A stretch of 64,000 nt of DNA, from the NCBI GenBank assembly GCA_033439265.1, contig JAVTVX010000005.1:7574001-7638000 (forward strand). Reading direction: 5' to 3'. The stretch comes from Dillenia suffruticosa (Eukaryota; Streptophyta; Magnoliopsida; Dilleniales; Dilleniaceae). The notes under the pieces were generated by a model. That model did no database searches. It saw only the letters and a program-made list of their open reading frames with translations, and had not been told where the DNA came from. This document shows, in pieces, positions 46,261 through 58,899 of the stretch. The position numbers and the translations under genes are program-made. The number at the start of each line of letters is the position of its first letter. Within the stretch, counting starts at the first letter, position 1.

Positions 46261-47760
46261 CTATAATTTAGCAAGAGCAAATACTTCAGTAAAGACAACA
46301 TTTCTTGTTTTTCCATCGAATTTGACATCAGCAAATGTTCCGGGAACTATTAGTACCTTAATAGCATCAACTAATCTATCTCTAGACAATGCAACATAGA
46401 GTTGGCCATGAGAGAAAACAGGTTCACATATATAAATTCCAACATAATCCAATGTTTTTTCTTGAGATTTATTGATTGTCATAGTAAAGCATAACCGAAC
46501 AGGGAATTGTGTCCTTACGAAAGGAATTTCATTTCTTTCATTGTCAGAGGTCTGCAATGAGATTTTAGGAATAAAAACTGTTTTTCCTTTGTACTGACCA
46601 CAAGCAATCTCAGTACAAATAGAATACTGTCCTAATTCCTTGCATATCAGTCTGGTTCCATTGCACATGCCCTCCGTTGGATTCAAATTTCTAAGCAACA
46701 TAATAGGACAGTTCTTTTTAAGTAATAATCTATAAGGTGGGAGACCTCTTGGATTTTGGCTGTTTAAAAAGTCTTCATAATCTCCTTGATGACGTTTGTC
46801 AACAGTCCTATCTGATGCTATGTAAGTATGCAGATCTCCAGGAAATCTTTCCATTATAAGTTCATTAAGTTCATGAACAGAGGTATTCTTGGGAGCAAGA
46901 ATGCATCTATTTATCATTTGATAAGGATCATCTGAATTTAGTGTTACGTCATGGAAAACAGTCTGAATCAATCTGTCATAAATGAAAGCAGACAGGTTAA
47001 AAATACAATACATCATTAATACAATATTTTATCATTGGATGTTAGCGTTGATGACAACAAGTTACCTGTTCAAAGATTCATTCTTATCAGTATATGGTAT
47101 CACAATATCAGGAGGAAGTGTGACCTCTCCATGTATGTCAACTGGTTCTTTCCCTTCACCAATTCTCAATAAGAAATAACATAATTGTGGATTTGAAAGA
47201 GCCCTCATATTCTGCTTCAATGATAATTTATACATATCTTTCCATAAAGGTGATTTTAAAAGGCTCAAGTCAATAAGAACTTGTCTACAAGCTTGTTCTA
47301 TGACTGGTAATGTCTGCCTAAAATCTCCACAAAAAATAACAACTTTTCCTCTAAAAGGGATTTCGCAATCCATTAGATCTGTAAGCAAATCATTAAATGC
47401 TTCAATGGATTGTCTTTTTGCCATTGACGCTTCATTCCACAAGATTAGTTTTGATTCGACAATTAGTCTAGCAACGTTACTCTGCTTACTTAACAGACGG
47501 GTTTTAACTTTTGAGAAATATAAGGGTATCTTGAATCTATAATGGGCAGTTTGGCCTCCTGTAAGAATAGATGCTGCAACACCTAATGTTGCAACAACAA
47601 TAGCCATATAACCTTTAGATCTCAAATTAGCAAGCAGTGACCGATAGAGAAAAGTTTTCCTAGTTCTAATAGGACCATCAATAAAAAAAGATTGACTTTT
47701 GTTACCAAAAACAGAATCTAAAATGGTATCGACTTTTGGTCAGAATTCAGTTTTAAAGAA
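46261..47760 (-). pseudogene. Helitron PIF1-type helicase domain, relic 1, motif-damaged
   Basis: Minus-strand pieces 47,062-47,760 and 46,261-47,016 are joined by a likely intron (about 46,973-47,066, splice AACAG|GTAACT ... GACAG|A). Seen: degenerate Walker A (FFIDGPIRTRKTFLYR, where GPGGTGKT is expected), GVAASILTGGQTAHYRFKIP, Walker B region LILWNEASMAKRQSIEAF (Asn where Asp is usual), KVVIFCGDFRQTLPVI, LKQNMRA, then INRCILAPKN, FTMTINKSQEKTLDYVGIY and HGQLYVALSR. All PIF1/RecD-like motifs are in order, but the nucleotide-binding residues are lost, so the enzyme cannot be active. Confidence 0.88.
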
Positions 47761-47822
47761 AGAAGCAAATCTTCCGGATCAATCTGGATGCTTGCTTCAC
47801 TTTCAGCTTCTTTTGTCGGCTG

Positions 47823-49445
47823 CTATTGATAGTGAAACCCAGAAGGATCTCCTTGTATTTGATAATCAACTAAAATTTTCCCCATTGAATAGAGTAGTCT
47901 ATTTAAGTCAAATAGGACCTTCTCATTTACTTCGCAAGAATTAAGCTGTCCCATCTTCCCAGCATGGTTATAATCAGTAGAAAGATCACCTTTGAATTTC
48001 TCCCATAGTGACGATGGGTCTGCAGGAGAACAATAACACAAAATAGTAGCAAATAGCAACCTAAAAGATGATGGCATTTGAAAAATGACAGCCTCAGAAG
48101 GAGTTTCTTCAATATATTGATCACATCTCAACAGACCTAGCCTTAGCGCTGCCTCTCTATAAGAATGAGTTTTTTCTCCCTCAACAGTCAATAGATGATC
48201 AAAACATGTAGGTACACGAATATGAGTAAGTAAAAGTCTCAGATAATATCGTTTTCCTTCCTTCAGACTCACAGTAACTAATCTTCCTATGACCATCAGT
48301 CGTTTTCTTTCTGACCATGCTTTTATCCTAGCATTCCAAACAAAATGTTCAGGGAATTCTTTATCCAGGCATTTCAGTTGTTGTGCTCTTTCCTTGTCTC
48401 TATTCATCTTGAAAAACTCAGTCAACAAGGTCTGGAGAAGTCGACATTTCTCAGTAGGAGAAATCCACATTGCCTGCTGAAATTCTTTTATCTCATCAAT
48501 ATCATTAAGAGATTCTTCATTAACAATTTGAAAACTGATGAGGTCATGGCCTTTAAAAACATATTTGTAGAGATACTTTACAAGTTTCATAGTAGAGCAT
48601 ATTTCTACATTTATGTGACAATTGAGCAAGGCACGAAGATATAGATGATAAGGCACAACCCATCAATTGTCTAAATCATAATCCCGTACTTTAATCATTT
48701 TCCCGTTATTCCTCCTCCTGTAATACGGATATGTATCTTCTCCATGAATTGTGTAATCAAAAAAATTTTTAGGATAATGATTCTTGCATATACCATTTTT
48801 TATGCAGGCACAATTCTTATCCATATTACCACAAGGACCATAAATCATGTGCTTAATAACAAGGGAATACAAGTAACCATTTTCCTGAGGTATTTCAGCA
48901 CACACAATTTGAACATATGATTCTGGATTAAGTAACTTAAACTGTGGCTTCAATATCAACAACAAGTGAGTATGAGGAAATCTACGCTTTTGAAACTCAA
49001 TAACGTAAACACATGCCGCAACTTCTCTAAATATTTGTTTTTTCAGAAGTTGAGATTTCAATATGTCAATTTTGGCTCTAAAATTACGAACCAACTCCTG
49101 TGGTTTTTCTTGATATTCCAAATTATCTTGAATTTCCTTTGATTACTGTCATGGTCAAGAAAATGTCAGGTTTTCCGTACTTTTAAACCAAAGCCAGAGC
49201 ATCTAAATATCTTCGTCTCATATCTCGTGGGCCACCAATAAAAGAAGCAAGTAGTATTATCCTGCGACCAACCTGATGACCCTGCGTCTGACCAACGGAT
49301 ATACTATCCAAAACCCCCTGTAGAATCTCTGTTCTGATTTCTTTTGTTTCTTTCTATAAAATTTAAGTCTGGATGTTTCTATTTTAATATAAGTACCCGC
49401 TATAAACTGTTGCAATAGTCTAAGACTATATAATAACATAGAGTG
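47823..49445 (-). pseudogene. Helitron Rep (HUH endonuclease) region, relic 1
   Basis: Minus strand, in order: LRLLQQFIAGTYIKIETSRL (about 49,350-49,430), a broken stretch, then QRRFPHTHLLLILKPQ type sequence near 48,960 with the HxH pair of the HUH motif, CEN/CACIKNGICKNHYPK (about 48,770), a TGA stop at 48,663-48,665 after RDYDLDN, then PYHLYLRALLNCHINVE and KLVKYLYKYVFKGHD (about 48,540-48,600) with the two Rep tyrosines. Rolling-circle transposition needs the HUH pair and these tyrosines. They are still visible, but the stop and frame breaks make this a relic. Confidence 0.88.
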
Positions 49446-49714
49446 GTCATCATTTCTTATTTGGAGTCTGTAGCAGTAATATTCTCTTGCTAAAACAGCA
49501 TGCTCTGCATATTTATTTTCCTGAGCAACTAAAAAAAAATTAACGGAAAAATGTTCCTGCTAGAAGCATGGAAATAGTAAGACAGATCAAAATGCTTGCC
49601 TGTTTCCTCCAAGTTTATTAAATTTGTTGGACGTTAAATTGAGAAAGGATCAATGTTACAATCAGGGAGATCTATACATCTTGCGTTTTTATATAACCTC
49701 TTGATTCCATGATG

Positions 49715-51217
49715 CTATCCATATTCACCTCTAGGAAATAAAAGAGGATACTGCAAAGGATCATAGCATGCATAATATGGTTGGACTCTATGGCTTGAGT
49801 TGGAATGACTATAAACCTGGATGTGAGGGAGTAAATTAAGAGGTTCTTCTATTTCAGTCCAAATGGTAGCAACCTGGGACGTACTGGGAAGATTGTACAC
49901 TCGTTGATCCAATGTTGGATAACAGTTTAGAATAATTTTATAATCGTGCAGATCGTCAACATTCCTCAAGTCTCTAAAAAACCTTGCATAAGGATTATCG
50001 GAGAGGATGTTGAGTAGAAACTCCAAAACGTTTTTTCTCAATTTGTCAGAGTTTTGAGTTCTCCTCTTGACAGCCTATCGTATCATAAAAATAGAGCTGA
50101 ATTCCACACGCTTTGTCATCCGATGGCACCAAACTGTCAAGGAGATGATAAACTTGTCCATGTACACGAAAAGTATAAACTCCATGTTTGTTCTTTGTAA
50201 GCTCCTTATCATATTTTGCCGCATATGATGTAAAGGCCAGATTGTTATTATACGTGTGGATATTATTACGAAAGTGTTCACATTCCTCATCACACCCAAT
50301 AAGCAGATGCTTAAGAGAATAAGGCATCGTTGGGGCCACTATAGATATTTCTCCTGTACGACAGCAAAATGAAGGGGGTTCCAAATGAAATCATTTAGCT
50401 GCACAAAACTCACACTCTGGAGCATCAGGAAGTATAAAGCTTTGTTGTGGAATATTGTTCAACAGAGAGTGGTTTTTCTTCCTCAGAAGACGAGCTGCAA
50501 TTTGTTTTAAATGCAAAAATGGTTTTAGGCTTAAATCGAAGACCGAGTAAAATCAGGAGCAAAACTAAGTGCACTAACAGCAACGGAACCAGTTTATATA
50601 GGAATTAAACCGTATACATAGTAACGTGACATAGAATAAGTTTGATATCAATCAGAAGGCATGAAAAATTTAGCAGGAAACAAAAAAAAATGAGGAAGGA
50701 TGAAATTAGTCGGATCCGTAGACATGCGTCCTCTCTGTTTCGAAAAGGAACTAGTAGAATTCTATAAGTATAATCACAATTCTATGACTACTAAGTATAA
50801 AAAAGAAAAGCAATGTAAGTTCGAATAAAAGGATTAAATTTGTCCAACAGTATTTGATAGGTTTAGGATTAAAAGGACAAGTTAGAAAATTGAAAGCTAA
50901 AGATATTTCAAAGACTTACTTGTAGTGGTAGGAGATGACGCAACCAGCGGATCCAAGTGAAGTTCTGGAGCAAAAGAAGATCGGTCATTTTGATTTATGC
51001 AGGTGCCATGATTATCTGGCTCAACAGAGTTGTTATTGTTGGTACTATCAACAGTGTAAACTGCATCCTCAATATTAATAAAAGACATTAGTTTCATTAT
51101 TTGCATTTCTTCTTGAAGCATAGGCTTCTCAACGATGACGCAAAAGTTCCTCTTTTTTATGTGGCGCCATCTGTGCATAATGCTTACGTCATTCGGCATT
51201 TTTTTTATTGTATCCAT
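49715..51217 (-). pseudogene. Helitron N-terminal region, relic 1
   Basis: Minus-strand pieces: a first exon about 50,910-51,217 (MHRWRHIKKRNFCVIVEKPM), then ILPDAPECEFCAAK with an in-frame stop directly before EPPSFCCRTGEI (about 50,380-50,450), DSLVPSDDKACGIQLYFYD, then LRNVDDLHDYKIILNCYPT, and PYYACYDPLQYPLLFPRGEYG-like sequence (to 49,715; normally followed by GWH). The CEFCAAK-FH-EPPSFCC zinc-like block and the PLQYPLLFP motif are characteristic of plant Helitron proteins. Confidence 0.85.
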
Positions 51218-51219
51218 GT

Positions 51220-52380
51220 TTCTATCGGATCAGGAAAAATACAAAAGTATTAAAATAAAAAACAAAAATAACAAGATGCAGACTTAAAGTCACAAGAGCC
51301 GTAAAGAATAAAATAAAGAACATAATTAGAAAATAGGAAAAAGGAAAAGTAGCAAAGAGAAATGTCAGACAACATATGATGTTTGTAGATGTGTATATGG
51401 CTATCGATATTTTGAGCACTAAAAGATGAAACTATGCGATCGCATTGTAAAATGTGCGGGAGAAAAGTTACCGGATCCCAAAAACAAGTGCACCAAGAAT
51501 CTGGATGGCGGATATTGAACCGTATAAAAGGAAAAAAGAGAACAGGAAAGATAGAGCACAGACACTGCAAAACACATAAAGAGAAGAAAAGAAGACCAAA
51601 GGAGAAAATATTGGAGAAAACAAATTAATTAGTTATCATCAGATAAATTACCATAGATATTTTAAATGAAACAGGGAAAAATAAACAAAGGCGGTACCAA
51701 GGATTGGAAGGAAGGAAAAAGCACCTGCTAACAAAAGAAGAGAAGAAGAAAGAATGAGCTTACAAACGTTGATAAAAAAAAAAAACAACAACAACTGAAT
51801 CTACATAAATAAATAGTAGTCAGACTAAATTCTGAGGAAAGTGTGTTCTTTTTTTTTGGATACATTAACAGCACGACAATTAAACAAATCTTATATCACT
51901 TCAGGTTGCGTAAAAAAAAACGTTTACTTCTAGGAGGAAAATATTTTAAAAAAAAATAATAGTTATTGTAATTTTGAATTCATTTTTTTATTTATTTTTT
52001 ATCAGTTATTAGTAGAGAAAGGACATTTATGTCTGTCATGCAAGGTCTTGATTGCGTGTTCAGCATAGAAACGACAACAGAGTGTTTATGACAACATGTC
52101 ACAACACAGACACCATTTATCTATTTTTATATGTGACACAATTGATATATTTGTTCATTTATTTATCAGTAAGTAATATAAGAAGAAACACTGCAACACA
52201 GACACCATACACCTATAATTGTCAGTTACATCTACATTAATCCTCTGAAACAAGATAGCATAAAACTGTCCGTTGTTGATAACACGCAAGAACACACAAT
52301 TCTGTCGATTTTGGTGCGTACGGGCATTTTTTATTTTAATTGAAAAATTCCCGTAAAATAATTTTGACCTACTGTACTGA
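51220..52380. other. 5' leader of Helitron relic 1
   Basis: No coding sequence is supported. The block about 52,025-52,260 (GCGTGTTCAG, ACAACACAGACACCAT, AATTGTCAGTTACATCTACATTA) is homologous to 58,310-58,570, the same position in relic 2. Confidence 0.55.
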
Positions 52381-54200
52381 GCAAAACCACATAGTTCTTC
52401 AACCCAGCAGAAGCGCACTGTATTGCTGCCGAGGTCTCGCTATACAACAGAACATATAGTTATGCTTCATAGCAGAACCTATAGCTTTCCTACATAGTAG
52501 AACCATAGAGTTCTAATATATTGGAGAACCATGTAGTTCTGTTACAGGGCAGAACTGCATAGTTTTGCTATGTTCCACTTGCAGTCCTCATTGATAAGAG
52601 CTAAATATTTGTGCGAGATAATAAACCAGCATGAAAAGCAATGAATCAATCCATCGTAATAATCATTAAAACCATAATATTTTTATGGGGACACAAAATT
52701 AAAGTTCTATAATTTTCCTTTTGTTTTAATAAAATTTGTAATTAAAACCATAATATCAAAGCCAAATTTTAAAATTTAGAAAACAACAAACTAAATACAA
52801 AATTGCCAAGCCAGTTCTGTACTTGGCAGGACCACATAGTTCTGTGACCTAACAGAACCTATTTCTCTACCAGTAAGGTTCTGCTACGAACCAAAACGAA
52901 ATTGGTCCGCTTGGTAGGTGGTGCTTAGTATAATCATGTAGCTCTAAAATGTAGCACAAGGATATATTTCTACAATGGAGCAGAATCATGCAGTTCTATC
53001 ACAGAGCAAAATCTCACATTTCTACTATGTGGCACTTGCAGAGCTTGATTCACGAAGGCTAAATACTTGAGCGAGACAGCAAAGTTGCATTATAACCAAT
53101 CAAGCAATCAATATTAATAATGCTAGAATTGCATTTTTTTAATCTGAACACAATACCAAAGATGTGATTTGTTTTGGTTTTTTTAATAAGTTTGGAAAAG
53201 TTCAATCGAAAGCGAACCAAATACGTAAACGAAAAAACGAAATATGCAGAACAGTTCTGCAACTTACCAGAACCGCGTGGTTCCGCTACATGGCAGAACC
53301 TTATGGTTGTGCCACAAGTTCTGCTAAATAGCAGAACCACACGGTTCTGCTTTGAAGCTCCGCTACGTGGTAGAATTCTCTGCTTTTGCTATCCAGTAGA
53401 ACTACGATTTCACCAGCTAGCAAAATCATGCAGTCCTCTTAGATAGCACAACCATGCCCTCCTCTTAGATAGTAGAAACTCACATTTCAACCACACGGCA
53501 CTTGCACGAATTTGCGGATGAACGCTGAATACCCAAGGGAGATAGTAAACCTGTATCAGAAGCAATCAACCAATTAATATTAACAAAGCCAAAATTTTTT
53601 TCTAAATTCTCCTATGTGTTTTAATAATTTTTAGAATCGACAATATTTTTTTAATATAATGCATAGTTTGTAACATGTTGTTTTTAGCCACAAAATCTCG
53701 TCACAACAAATTCTGGAACACTAATTATGGCAAAACCATATTTTTTAAAGTCGTACACAATGTCAAAATTGTAAGTTTTTTCCTCCTTTGTAACAATTTT
53801 CCAGATTTACTTATTTTTTTTCATATCATTAGTTTGCTTCTTTCATGAAATTTTTTGCTTATTAAATATGTGATTCTCACAATATTATTATTCTTGTAGC
53901 ATTCCTAACACAAAAATATTTTTGATTTACTTCTACCACAAAGCAGGACCATGAAGTTCTTCTACGTAGCAGAACCATCCTGTTCTGCCATGTAGTAGAA
54001 CGAGAAGTTTTGTGATACGATAGAGCCATTAGTTTTGTTACATAGCAGAAACTTATATTTTCCCCATGTGCTAGTAATATGCCTTCATCGACAGACGGTA
54101 AATTATCCAGGAAGACAGTGAATTTGCATCATAAGCAATCAACCAATGAATATTAATAATGATAAAATCGTATTCTCCAGATCCGAACATAATATTAAAA
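52380..54200. repeat. Palindromic repeat clusters in a higher-order array
   Basis: Clusters at 52,380-52,570, 52,810-53,030, 53,245-53,495 and 53,935-54,060 alternate with a related spacer. The spacer starts near 52,575, 53,031, 53,497 and about 54,066 with a CACTTGCA-like word, then GCTAAATA, a G-rich bit, AGATAGTAAAC-type sequence, AAGCAATCAACCAATTAATA and an AT-rich stretch. Spacing is 456, 466 and about 570 bases. The same spacer reappears at 61,279 and 63,318. Confidence 0.8.
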
Positions 54201-54469
54201 TTGTAATAGCATATTTATGTAAAACAAATAAGACATATTTATGATAGAAACAGACGACAGGTAAAATTTTGCGGACACAACCTTGAGAAAGTCAAAAAAA
54301 GGATTGCTTTTAATAAGTACAGGATGAGCGGTATGGTTCCTTCGAGAAAGCAAATAAAGCATAACAAAGTTTGTCCGGTGGTTCTCTAGGTACTACAACA
54401 ACAAAAGCATTTTATCATACCGTTTTTTTTTTTTTGAAATAAGAAAGTAGTTTAGCTTAGTTTTTTTCT

Positions 54470-57020
54470 TCTTTGGAAGATTTACATCCATGGGCTGGGG
54501 AAGTTCGCCGGTCTGCGGGTGTTGTATTCCAGATCATCAAACTTACGAAGCAGTGAAGCGTTGGCTCTCGATGAAGAAACCATCATTTCTGAAATGAACA
54601 AAGCAGAACGGTGAAGTCATTGCATTATAAAAATAAGAAGGAAGAATCAATATGTTGCAAAGAATACAGAGGGCGCGCCAGTTCGCATCCACTTAAAGCA
54701 ACCGAAGATGAAGAAGAAGGGCCAATGGTAGATTCTTGAGAAAGGAATGGATCATCATTGTTATATTCAGAGGCATCACAGTAATATATGACTATGAACC
54801 GTTGTTCTACATCCATTGTTTTAGAGCGAACAGGTCTTATGTGCGCTACGAACATTTTTTCTTTGAGGGCTTCGGACACATCATTGAGTGGGAGTTCAAT
54901 GTTCTCGTAAAAATATGGGGAAAAAAATTAGCATAGCAAATTGGAAACGTAACTCCTATGATATACATTTTGTGTTTAGGCGAGGAAGGAATAGTTTAAG
55001 TATACTGATATTTTAAACAAATTATCTGTGAACTACATAAGTAAAACCTGATTAAAATGCTCCATTGCTTGAACAACTGTGAAGTTCAGTAATCTCTTGG
55101 CTAACTCTCCAAATACAGAAGCGGTTATTTTGCCCATGTCATCTTGCAAATCAACATTAAAGCGACATCTATAAAGCACAAAGTATAAACATATAAGAAG
55201 AAGATCAGACATAGAAGTAGAATCACTGTAAAATGGCTGGAAAAGTCCAAACGAACAATTTGGCACAACAAAAACCATAACACAAATCTGATCAAATGCT
55301 ATAGAAGCTTACCTTGGTCTAGCCGTTCCTCTTTGCTTGCAAGAAATCAACATCAAGTGAAGCTGAGGTGGAGCGGAAACAATTGCTACGGCCATGTACC
55401 AATATTTTTGAAAAATATGCTCAAACGAGAGCTGCACCTTTACCCATGCTGTTTAAAATTGCTTCATAGAACACATAAATAAAACATGATGGTTACGAAG
55501 AAGTATTTATATTGAAGATCTTTTTTTTTTTGGAGTAAACGGCTTACTTTTTGTGCTACTGTTAGATTACATATCCTGGTTATTTTCTCAGTTGCTGTGA
55601 AGGAGATATTAGGATTGTAGTAATCGTACTTTTTATGGTGAATTATATCTTGAAGTAATTTGTCGTTTCTGAGAGCCCTATGAAAGAAATAATCGAATAA
55701 TATATAACATATAACAGCTGTATAGGTTAAAACCGAATCAGTTTTTTTTTAAATTCACAATCATCATATCGTTTATATTTACAATTACCAGTTCTCAGTT
55801 GTCGTGCTTCTTGGATTGGCAGATCAACGAGGATGACTGAGTCAAACAAGTTGACAGTGCAACACCTTGTAAAAAGAAATGAAATACATTAAATCCATGC
55901 GCATAGAAAAAATTTTAAAAAATAAAGGGAGGATGGATTTCTTGTTAATACTGTTGTAAGAATTTACTTTGATTATTCTCTCAACAATAACAGGATACGT
56001 ACGGAGGTTTGTCAAGATTTGTTGTCTTTCATTGTGGATGAAGTCATCTCAAAAAGATAACTTAAGGCTCTTTTCGAAAAGAGATATTAGTTAGGAATGT
56101 ATTATTATTTTATTAGAGGGAAAGCCAAAGGGCCCTTACTTTTCATTCACAATCACAAACTTTTGAACGGCATAATTGTTTTCTTGCCTAGCGATGTTTG
56201 TTGGTTCCAATGCAGAAATGACAACGCCCAAAATATCTGGATTAAAAATATCCCTAGAAAAGAATCCGAAAATAAACATCCGAGTAAGAAACAAAATATA
56301 TATAATCCCAAAAGGAAAAAAAAAACAGATAGGAAAAAGCAAAGTCGATCCAAAAGGAAACATACCCACAGATTTGTCCCTGTGACCCATATACTGCACC
56401 AAATCTATAAATTTTGCATAATTAATTCTTACAGCCATCACATCATCTTCGTTCTTTAATTCCTCCACAAGTGTTCTGGTGGATATTACCCATTGAGTCT
56501 TGATATCCGTGGTCTGAAACTTTGGAGTAATTGGTCTTATGGCGGCATTCGATATCAGATAAGTTTTGTAGATCTGCAACATGGGGCTCATTCTAGGGAT
56601 GTCTGCATTAAACATTATTCCTTCTACTTGAGTTCCCTATGTGAAAACAGAGATAAGCACGAGGTTAAATATCTTGATATTTTTTTCCAGCAAACATTAT
56701 CTTATAATAATAATATTCTAAACATTGCATGGTAAAAATTACAAACTGTAAAAATACGTAATAAGCTCTTGGTTGAAAAATATAATACGATGGAGATCTA
56801 TAGTGGTGAAAAAAAAGCTAGAAACATGTGTGATAAGCTTTTGATTCTAAATAGATCCTAACATAAAAATCCATACTTCTGAATCCACGAATATGTATTT
56901 CTACTTCTTCATTGGGGTATTAATTGATGTTGTAACATGTTGCTTTTCTTGGATCATAATTTTACAGGTCCAGTTTTGAGTATCAGGAGCAATATCTTTT
57001 ATAAGAGAATAATTTTTCAT
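54470..57020 (-). pseudogene. Replication protein A (RPA1)-like gene of Helitron relic 2
   Basis: Minus strand: MKNYSLIKDIAPDTQNWTCK (57,020 downward) opens the first OB fold, with an in-frame stop just before KYIFVDSE. Then MFNADIPRMSPMLQIYKTYL and FIDLVQYMGHRDKSVG, then FNPDILGVVISALEP (56,136-56,615), the second OB fold (DUF223-like); the zinc-ribbon part (about 55,380-55,450); CRFNVDLQDDMGKITASVFG (about 55,100-55,170) and the C-terminal tail (54,625-54,879). Compared with relic 1, the middle exon is kept. Several frame breaks make it non-functional as read. Confidence 0.7.
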
Positions 57021-57129
57021 CCTAAACAAAATCAACGAACGGAAATAAAAAAAAAAGTCAGAATAAAAGATCCTGGAAAAAGTGCCAAATAAGACGGAAA
57101 TCATGAATATACATAAACCTGACTGAAGA

Positions 57130-57610
57130 AAACCCTACAATTTAGGGAGGCTAAATGTTCCCGAAAAAACAATATCTCTTGTTTTTCCGTCCGATCTTAC
57201 ATCATCAAATGTTGCAGGAACCATCAACACCTCAATCGAATTGGTGAATCGAGCTCTAGATAATGCAACATAGAGTCGGCCATGAGAGAAAACAGGTCCA
57301 CTCATATAAATTGCAATGTAATCGAACGTTTGTCCTTGAATAGAATAGTCTTATTGCTTGCATATGAGCCTTGTCCCATTACACAAAACCTTTGTTGGGT
57401 TCGTATTCCCAAGCAACATAAGAGCACAATTCTCTTTATTAAGCAACAATTTATAAGGTCGTAGACTTGTTCGATTTTGGTTGTTTAAAAAATCTTTGTA
57501 GTCTCCTTGATGGCGTTCGTTAACAGTCCTATTCGATGCTATGTAAGTATGCGCATTTGCACAGAGATCTTTATCCGATGCTATGTAAGCATGCGCACTT
57601 GCACAGAGAT
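57130..57610 (-). pseudogene. Helitron helicase C-terminal remnant, relic 2
   Basis: Minus strand carries fragments matching relic 1's helicase end: the frame ending near 57,140, HGRLYVALSRARFTN-like sequence (about 57,240-57,290), and upstream the block for LLNKENCALMLLGNTNPTK and NQNRTSLRPYKLL (about 57,360-57,480). About 180 bases between them, and everything N-terminal of it (helicase core, Rep), are missing. A short tandem duplication of ATGCTATGTAA and following bases lies at 57,536-57,610, next to the deletion edge. Confidence 0.75.
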
Positions 57611-58890
57611 CTTCTTTCCTTTAAGAATGAATCTGATGTGGCCTATTTACTAAAAAACGTTGGCTCCTCCACAACCACGTAGACTAAGTTTTTAAAAATG
57701 AATAAGTTTAATAACCAAACAGCACAATAGCCAAGATGCCTGCATAAAGAATTCCCTAAACATTTTGTTTGGAGTCCTACAATAATAGCATGGTTGGAAA
57801 GGAAACGTCAAACGGTCACAGGAACATTAGTTACTGTAAGTCCCAAGCATACAAACATACAAGAATTGGGATTGCAGAGACACAACCACACAAGAGAAAA
57901 GAGAACGACCAGTAGAAATCACAAAGAGTAGAAATGGATCAAGAAAAGAAAGGATTAAAGGGGAAAAAGTTCGGCAAAGCAATTAATTAGCGAAATCATC
58001 ATAAACATAATAATATAATAAAAAAACCATTCCGGTAGAGATGAGCAAAAAAGAAAGAGAACCTGGTTAAAACGGAAGAAGAAGTCCACAAAACCTCAAA
58101 ACAATAATCCGATCTACATAAATATATACCAACTATATCAAGCTCCTAGGAAAGTGAAACTGTGTACTTAATGTATCCCAATCATAACAACCAAACAACT
58201 CCCCTCACCTTAATTTGCGTATAAAATTAAATTTGTCTGAAAAAAAAATATAAAATTGAATTCTTATTTAATTTTTTGATTTATTTATTTATTCAACACA
58301 GAACAGTGATCCATGTGTGCAACGCTGCATTACGTGTTCAGGATAAAAGGTTACAAGACATGCGTGTTCAGAACAAGAGGCTACAACATAAACACCATCT
58401 ACCTTGAACATCATTTATTTATTTAACAAAGAAGAGGGATCCTTATCTCAAATACATGATCTCCCTTGCGTGTTCACAACAAGAGAGGTTGTAACACATC
58501 CGTTTTCAGGACAAGAGGCCACAACACAGACACCATATTATTGTCAGTAACATCCACATTACTCCTATGAAAGAACAAGATAGTGAACTATTGTGTGTTC
58601 AGGACGAGACGACAAAACACACATAAACAATACAGGAACATTTATATCACTCTTTACCTAACAACAATCAATCATTCCAATACATGTGAGACAGACGACA
58701 ACACAACGACTTCGCGATAGTAACCACTCCCACCTAATTAATCGTAAGGACTGGCACAGAAATGTTGAGTGTCAATACCATTCCTGAAACCACAAATCAT
58801 TGAAAATGCGAGATACGGAAGCTATATATCCAGTGATAGGTAGCTTGGGAAGTTTACTTATGCATCCCAGAACAATGTACTTCTATACTA
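57611..58890. other. 5' flank and leader of Helitron relic 2
   Basis: No gene is visible. 58,310-58,570 repeats the leader of relic 1 (GCGTGTTCAG, ACAACACAGACACCATATTA, TGTCAGTAACATCCACATTA). Within it GCGTGTTCAGGACAAGAGG-type units occur three or four times as a loose tandem repeat. Confidence 0.55.
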
Positions 58891-58899
58891 TACATGACG

